A stretch of 64,000 nucleotides of DNA, taken from the NCBI GenBank assembly GCA_964370815.1, contig CAYJKQ010000005.1, positions 124,001-188,000 of the forward strand, given 5' to 3'. Positions 59,853 to 64,000 of this stretch are shown piece after piece. Both the position numbers and the translations under genes were made by a program. The notes under the pieces were generated by a model. The model saw only the letters and a program-made list of their open reading frames with translations. It did not search any database and had not been told where the DNA came from. The DNA comes from UBA12087 sp964370815 (GTDB lineage: Bacteria; Chloroflexota; Anaerolineae; Anaerolineales; Villigracilaceae). Within the stretch, counting starts at the first letter, position 1. Every line of letters begins with the position of its first letter.

Positions 59853-60232
59853 GTGCCTCTTATCTTGTATCTATAACAATATTATAGTACAAATATACAT
59901 TATTCGTACTAATTCATTATACACTATTTTAATGTGATTTTCTTCACATCCAGGAATGGATACGCCTCTTGATATTGTGCAACGTTGCACCGGTTACGCC
60001 AGAGCCAGAGTTTCTGCTAATATCTTCAGCTACAGGATGGTTGTCGAGACTTGAGCTCAACAAGTAACATGAGGGAGTGGAGAAGCCCAGTGAGTCTTTC
60101 CGCTTCCACCAGCGCATGCAAGAGAAAGAAGTTTAGGAGGTGGGCTCGGTTTCAATGTAAATTTTCTTGTACAATTAACAAAGGTGGGTGCGTTTTCGAT
60201 GTGTAAGTGACTCACTTGCAGTTTAAAGTTTA
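59853..60232. other. intergenic region upstream of the XRE-cupin gene
   Basis: This A/T-rich stretch holds an inverted repeat AGTAC (59886-59890) and GTACT (59906-59910) and a minus-strand TATAAT (59881-59886) ahead of the XRE-cupin gene. These are candidate promoter and operator elements. No gene is seen to 60232. Confidence 0.45.
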
Positions 60233-60603
60233 AGGCATCATTGCACGGATCAACAATTTCAAGGACGCCTGGTTGTTTCCCCCCCGATATGGGTGTGGTT
60301 GTCACGTTTATACCTAGAGGAAATATCCCTGGGAGACAGGATGACCCTTCTGGATCTGACGCTTGGCAATAATTCGCTGGTAGAAGAAAAAAAATAGAGC
60401 CGGGTTCGCCGGCCATTGGAAAACAGATCATCCAACTGCAATTGCCATCGAATTGCAGCTTCTTTGGTTTCATCCGTTACGGTGAGATCGTGCTGCCACT
60501 CTGGATCACTGTGTTGGAAGTGGAAGATGAAGTTCCGGCTCTGGTGGACAATGCAGTGCGTGGTCCACTGGCTCAATTATTGAGCAGGTCGGAAACGAAA
60601 TAG
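60233..60603 (+). pseudogene. decayed TrkA-type potassium-uptake protein fragment
   Basis: Three reading frames together give a TrkA_N tail (IIARINNFKDAWLFPP then DMGVVVT), a linker (EEISLGDRMTLLDLTLGNNSLVEEKK) and a TrkA_C domain (AIGKQIIQLQLPSNCSFFGF then VLEVEDEVPALVDNAVRGPL), ending at TAG 60601. Frameshifts lie in a C7 run (60279-60285), between 60306 and 60320, and in an A8 run (60387-60394). The N-terminal half of TrkA is missing. Two shifts at homopolymers raise the possibility of sequencing error, but the missing half indicates real decay. Confidence 0.7.
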
Positions 60604-60722
60604 AGCAGGAAAGACCAGCCCCTCAGGCTGAGACTGCCTTCTGCAAACTCAATACCGAAACAAATATTCACATTGTCAATTATGTTTCTAAAATGCCAAT
60701 TCCATTTTCTTTGTGGTCATGA

Positions 60723-62636
60723 TCATACTTTCGAGTCTATGTGTATTGGCACCTCGATCAGAACAATGTCCTTATATCCGCTCAACGCCCAGCGAAGTTG
60801 TGCGGCAGTCTGGTTGTGCAACAGCCGCGCAACTCTATTCGTGGGAATGAAAGTTGGAATAACGACCGTTGTGATCTGATCTGGAAACTCATCATTATTG
60901 ACCTTCTCAATGTAATTAACAATTGGTGTTATCACATCGCGATAATCGTATTCTATCGTTATCAGTTTTATCCGGCGGGTCAACTTCGAAAAACGTTTCC
61001 AACGTCTCAACAAGCGTTCCTTCATCTCCGGGGAGGTTGTTACGCAAATGGCGCGCGCATCCTTTGAAAAACGCCTTGCGTACATCAATGCGCGCAATGT
61101 CCCTCGATGGACATCTCCAATGGGGATGATCACAACATTGGCAACTTCGGCAAGTGAATCGGGTTGCAGATCATTGGTGCTGAGAGCAGAAGAAACGAGC
61201 TCATAATGGTGATGAATGGAATAGAACATGACTACCAGGATGGGGATGATCACTATCACGATCCAGGCGCCTTCCATGAACTTGGTGCTCATCAGAATGA
61301 TGAAGACCAGAAAGGTGACCATTGCTCCAACAGCATTTAAGGCTTGTTTCCAGCGTACACCTTTTTCATAATGGATGCGGGTTACTTTGGTGACAATAGA
61401 TTCCCCGGGCTTTAAATGCGCAATTCTACCCATCAGACGAAACATGCCGGTCTGCGAGATGCTGAAGCTGAGCATGACACCCAGGGCATATAGGGGCAGC
61501 ATGGCGATCTCATTGGCCTGGAAAAGTAAAACGATGAGTATTGCAATGAACGCCAGAACTGCGATCCCCGAACTGAATACCAGGCGATCACCACGGTTTT
61601 GCATCCACCCCGGCATAAAGCGGTCATTTGAAAGAAATGAACTCAGACGCGGGAAATCCTGGTAGGCAGTATTGGCAGCCAGGAACAGGATGGCTGCTGT
61701 GAATAATTGTACCCAGTAATAAATAAAATTTTTGCCAGTGATTGCGCGTGTCATTTGTGAGAGGATGCTTTCAGCTTCTTCAGGCACCAGGTGCATGTGT
61801 GTGGCTAGTACGGTAATGCCCACAAACAACGACATGGCCATCGTGCCCATTACCACCATTGTGATGACCGCATTTTTTGCCTCGGGTGGTCTAAAAGCCT
61901 GCACGCCGTTGCTGATGGCTTCGATCCCTGTCAAAGCTGTGCAACCACCTGAGAAGGCTCTTAACAGCAGCCATAAGTAAGCAAAACCTTCTGGTGCGGA
62001 AATAGCGGGAACAGGAATTTCCAACATCGGCAACGGACTGGCACCAAAGATCTGTGCTTGTCTTACAAATCCGATCAGGATGGTTGTTAGTACGCCAGCC
62101 ACAAAGGCATAGGTCGGGATGGCGAAAACTGTGCCACTTTCACGAACCCCGCGCAAATTCATCCAGGTTATGATGATGATAGCCAGAATAGCCATCTCGA
62201 TGCGATAGGCAAATGTTTCCGGGAATGCGGAAGTGACAGCACGTACCCCGGCAGAGACTGAAACTGCCACAGTCAGAATGTAATCAGTCAGCAAGGCGGC
62301 TGCAGCCAGCAGGGATGGAAATTGACCCAGGTTATCTTTGGCAACCGTGTATGCGCCGCCGCCATCCGGGTAGTGCAGGATGGTCTGAATATAACTGGAG
62401 ATCACCAGTAAGATCAACCCGGCTACACCCAATCCCACTGGCAGGGTTAAAGCCAATGATTGGCTTCCCAGGACGATCAGCACGCTCATGATGGCTTCGG
62501 TGGCATACGCATTGCTGCTGATCGGGTCAGATGCAAAAACTGCCAGGGCGCGCACTTTATCCAGGCGCTCGTGAAGCTCCATGCTGGTAGGAAATGGTTC
62601 GCCGATTAAAAAGCGTTTGATGTTTGAAAATGGCAT
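60723..62636 (-). CDS. APC-family amino acid/K+ permease with Usp-like C-terminus
   Basis: The 637-residue protein has 12 membrane helices and APC features: DPISSNAYATEAIM, YPDGGGAYTVAKDNLGQ, GCTALTGIEAISNGVQAF. The C-terminal 180 residues form a soluble Rossmann/Usp-like domain (NVVIIPIGDVHRGTLRALMYARRF). The family includes amino acid permeases and KUP-like/KimA-type K+ importers. The DPISSNAYATE motif fits KimA-type. A TrkA fragment lies upstream. Confidence 0.82.
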   Translation of the reverse strand: MPFSNIKRFLIGEPFPTSMELHERLDKVRALAVFASDPISSNAYATEAIMSVLIVLGSQSLALTLPVGLGVAGLILLVISSYIQTILHYPDGGGAYTVAKDNLGQFPSLLAAAALLTDYILTVAVSVSAGVRAVTSAFPETFAYRIEMAILAIIIITWMNLRGVRESGTVFAIPTYAFVAGVLTTILIGFVRQAQIFGASPLPMLEIPVPAISAPEGFAYLWLLLRAFSGGCTALTGIEAISNGVQAFRPPEAKNAVITMVVMGTMAMSLFVGITVLATHMHLVPEEAESILSQMTRAITGKNFIYYWVQLFTAAILFLAANTAYQDFPRLSSFLSNDRFMPGWMQNRGDRLVFSSGIAVLAFIAILIVLLFQANEIAMLPLYALGVMLSFSISQTGMFRLMGRIAHLKPGESIVTKVTRIHYEKGVRWKQALNAVGAMVTFLVFIILMSTKFMEGAWIVIVIIPILVVMFYSIHHHYELVSSALSTNDLQPDSLAEVANVVIIPIGDVHRGTLRALMYARRFSKDARAICVTTSPEMKERLLRRWKRFSKLTRRIKLITIEYDYRDVITPIVNYIEKVNNDEFPDQITTVVIPTFIPTNRVARLLHNQTAAQLRWALSGYKDIVLIEVPIHIDSKV

Positions 62637-62733
62637 TGTTATTTCTCTTCGGGAGTAATTTACTCAGTTAGTCAACGCAAAATTATACCCTTATTGTTTT
62701 CCACCATAAGTATAACATTTAATTCAATCTCCT

Positions 62734-62796
62734 TTAATCAATTGGTTCGCAGTTCGCACCCTGCGGGGTTGCCTCACGGAATCCACGGTCGGTCAC
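62734..62796 (+). repeat. tRNA-Lys-like 3' half, degenerate copy
   Basis: TTAATCAATTGGTTCGC (62734-62750) is identical to 6271-6287 and the following T arm (CGCAG-TTCGCAC-CCTGCG) is similar. About 21 extra bases then precede the shared GGTCGGTCAC (62787-62796). It is not a functional tRNA and is followed by a terminator as a tRNA would be. The two copies flank the region 6.3-62.7 kb in the same orientation. Confidence 0.5.
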
Positions 62797-62801
62797 TTAA
62801 A

Positions 62802-62822
62802 AAGCCCCCGGACGGGGGCTTT
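62802..62822 (+). terminator. intrinsic terminator after tRNA-like copy
   Basis: The stem AGCCCCCG and CGGGGGCT around GA is preceded by an A-run and followed by TTTA. The minus strand also carries T residues, so it may stop transcription both ways. Confidence 0.8.
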
Positions 62823-62947
62823 AGGATATGTGCAATTGTCAAAACTTACGATTTCCTGGTTCAGTCAGGTTGATCTATTGCTTTTTATCCGGAAATTTTC
62901 TGCCGGTTTAATAATACGAATGTCAACCTGAAGAACCAGACAGGATT
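62823..62947. other. inverted repeat downstream of tatA
   Basis: TGGTTC-N3-CAGGTTGA (62857-62873) pairs with TCAACCTG-N2-GAACCA (62923-62938), an imperfect long inverted repeat. It lies just beyond the tatA stop on the minus strand and may act as a terminator. No gene is seen in the stretch. Confidence 0.5.
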
Positions 62948-63130
62948 CTACTCTTTTGGAGTACTATCTTCTTCTTTGGATTTCTCATCATCGCCTTTTA
63001 AACCATCTTTAAAGGCGCGTATTCCGCCACCCAGCTCACCAGCTATCTTGCCGATTCGTCCAACTCCGAAAAGAAGAACAATAACCAAACCGATGATAAT
63101 AAGTTCAGGGGTACCAAGACCACCGATCAT
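62948..63130 (-). CDS. tatA: twin-arginine translocase TatA/E protein
   Basis: The 60-residue protein has the TatA layout: N-terminal helix (PELIIIGLVIVLLFGVGRI), a hinge and an amphipathic helix (GKIAGELGGGIRAFKDGLKG), then an acidic tail. It forms the protein-conducting pore for folded Tat substrates such as the molybdopterin oxidoreductase at 35794. AGGAG precedes the ATG, which overlaps the aminotransferase stop by 4 nt. No tatB/C is present in the window. Confidence 0.93.
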   Translation of the reverse strand: MIGGLGTPELIIIGLVIVLLFGVGRIGKIAGELGGGIRAFKDGLKGDDEKSKEEDSTPKE

Positions 63131-64000
63131 TGCATATCTCCTAAATAATTTAAAGCAGTTTGAATTCTTTCCAAACCTTTCTTGATTATATCACTTGAGG
63201 TGGCATAAGAAAGTCGAAGGTATCCTTCTCCGTTTGCTCCAAAGGCGGATCCGGGCAACAATGCCACGCCTGCTTTTTCCAGGATCAAGTTCGCCAGCGA
63301 ATGGGATGTCATACCCGTGGCTTTGATGTTGGGAAAGGCATAAAAGGCACCTTGCGGTGTCTCACAGTTGAACCCGGGCAGAGCATTTAACAAGGGCACG
63401 ATCACATCTCTGCGGTGTTGATATTCAGCTACCACCTCTTCCACCTGTTGCTGTGGTCCCAGGATGGCTTCCATACCTGCAAACTGTGTGAACTCTGCTG
63501 TGGAGCCGATAGAATGTGTCAACAGCAGGCTGACCCGATCCGCCAGCTCGGGTGGCATGACGCCGAAACCCAGCCGCCAACCGGTCATGGCATAGGTCTT
63601 GGAAAAACCATCCACGATGACCGTGCGGGGCTGCATACCGGGGATGGATGCAATGGAAGGCACTTTCAGTCCGTCGTAGGCAACCCGCGAATAGATCTCA
63701 TCCGACATCACCCAGCAATTGTACCGTTGAGCTTTTTCAGCAATATGCTCCAGGTCTTCCATTGGCATGACCCCGCCAGTGGGATTGCCGGGAGAATTGA
63801 GGATGATCAATTTGGTACGTGCATTCACCAGGTGGTCGAACACCTCCAGATCGAATGAAAAATTATTCTCCTCCAGGAGGGGTACAGCCACAGGATTGCC
63901 GCCTGCCAGCCGGATCATTGCCTCGTAGGTGGGAAATCCGGGGTCGGGGTAGATGACTTCATCCCCCGCTTCGACCAGTGCCAGGGTCGGGAAGAATAAG
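63127..64000 (-). CDS. class I/II aminotransferase (partial, 5' end outside)
   Basis: About 291 residues of the C-terminal part of a PLP-dependent aspartate/aromatic-type aminotransferase are present: YPDPGFPTYEAMIRLAGG, NSPGNPTGGVM, SDEIYSRVAYDG, VDGFSKTYAMTGWRLGF (with the PLP-binding Lys) and FGANGEGYLRLSYATS. The N-terminus lies beyond the right end of the window. The stop overlaps the tatA start by 4 nt. Confidence 0.92.
   Translation of the reverse strand, partial: LFFPTLALVEAGDEVIYPDPGFPTYEAMIRLAGGNPVAVPLLEENNFSFDLEVFDHLVNARTKLIILNSPGNPTGGVMPMEDLEHIAEKAQRYNCWVMSDEIYSRVAYDGLKVPSIASIPGMQPRTVIVDGFSKTYAMTGWRLGFGVMPPELADRVSLLLTHSIGSTAEFTQFAGMEAILGPQQQVEEVVAEYQHRRDVIVPLLNALPGFNCETPQGAFYAFPNIKATGMTSHSLANLILEKAGVALLPGSAFGANGEGYLRLSYATSSDIIKKGLERIQTALNYLGDMQ

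Noticed and set aside
60057..60576. Minus-strand reading frames across 60.06-60.58 kb
   Set aside because: No RBS or domain; the same bases on the plus strand give recognisable TrkA fragments.
1..64000. CRISPR arrays and insertion-sequence transposases
   Set aside because: No regularly spaced direct repeats and no transposase or integrase motif were seen in either strand.

Overview
The window looks like a chromosomal segment of an uncultivated anaerobic or facultatively anaerobic bacterium, most likely of the Chloroflexota (Anaerolineae-type). This is inferred from gene families and mixed operon style, not from a marker gene. No rRNA or complete tRNA was recognised. Protein-coding density is high. 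Two genes read through an in-frame TGA followed at once by a bacterial SECIS-like hairpin, so the host probably makes selenocysteine.

Left edge (1-6.0 kb): a small beta-helix protein, then a tight operon of NYN-type RNase, DUF262/HNH (GmrSD-like) protein, PglZ-domain phosphatase-like protein and an unknown partner. This is a candidate anti-phage module. At 6.27 kb lies a tRNA-Lys-like 3' half, and a related degenerate copy lies at 62.7 kb.

6.6-22 kb: a cluster of integral-membrane and envelope genes with three Crp/Fnr regulators. It holds a lipoprotein with two FmdE-like domains, a NapH/CcoG-like ferredoxin membrane protein, a divergent heme-copper-oxidase-like protein with a heme O synthase (CtaB-like), a SUMF1-type lipoprotein, BON and cupin proteins, and three duplicated families of polytopic membrane proteins. 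It reads as an undescribed respiratory or stress-response unit.

22-29.5 kb: a MerR regulator with a VWA/aspartyl-protease-like fusion, 6-phosphogluconate dehydrogenase, a LarA-like racemase and a DUF364 protein.

29.8-40 kb (minus strand): a respiratory operon encoding a Tat-exported molybdopterin oxidoreductase, a four-cluster ferredoxin subunit, NrfD, cytochrome b, a nine-heme cytochrome and a Rieske protein. Upstream of it are a split YeeE/YedE transporter whose second half carries selenocysteine and a tri-heme membrane cytochrome. A frameshifted ArsR gene and an XRE-cupin regulator follow downstream.

40.4-49.5 kb (plus strand): XRE-cupin and ArsR regulators followed by TusA, MvhD-like, QmoA/QmoB/QmoC-like, DsrE, TusA, YeeE/YedE and DsrE proteins. 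This is a sulfur-trafficking heterodisulfide-reductase-like system without AprAB or Sat. The two blocks together suggest uptake, relay and redox conversion of sulfane sulfur (or selenium), with electrons passed to or from quinone.

49.5-60 kb (minus strand): LysR, a VKOR-thioredoxin fusion, an internally deleted TrmO-like gene, a radical SAM protein, a CGGC protein, a selenocysteine peroxiredoxin, a MinD/NBP35-type ATPase pair with NifX-like and DUF59 proteins, a DUF5320 protein, a short c-type cytochrome and a third XRE-cupin regulator. Right edge: a decayed TrkA fragment, an APC-family permease, TatA and a partial aminotransferase.
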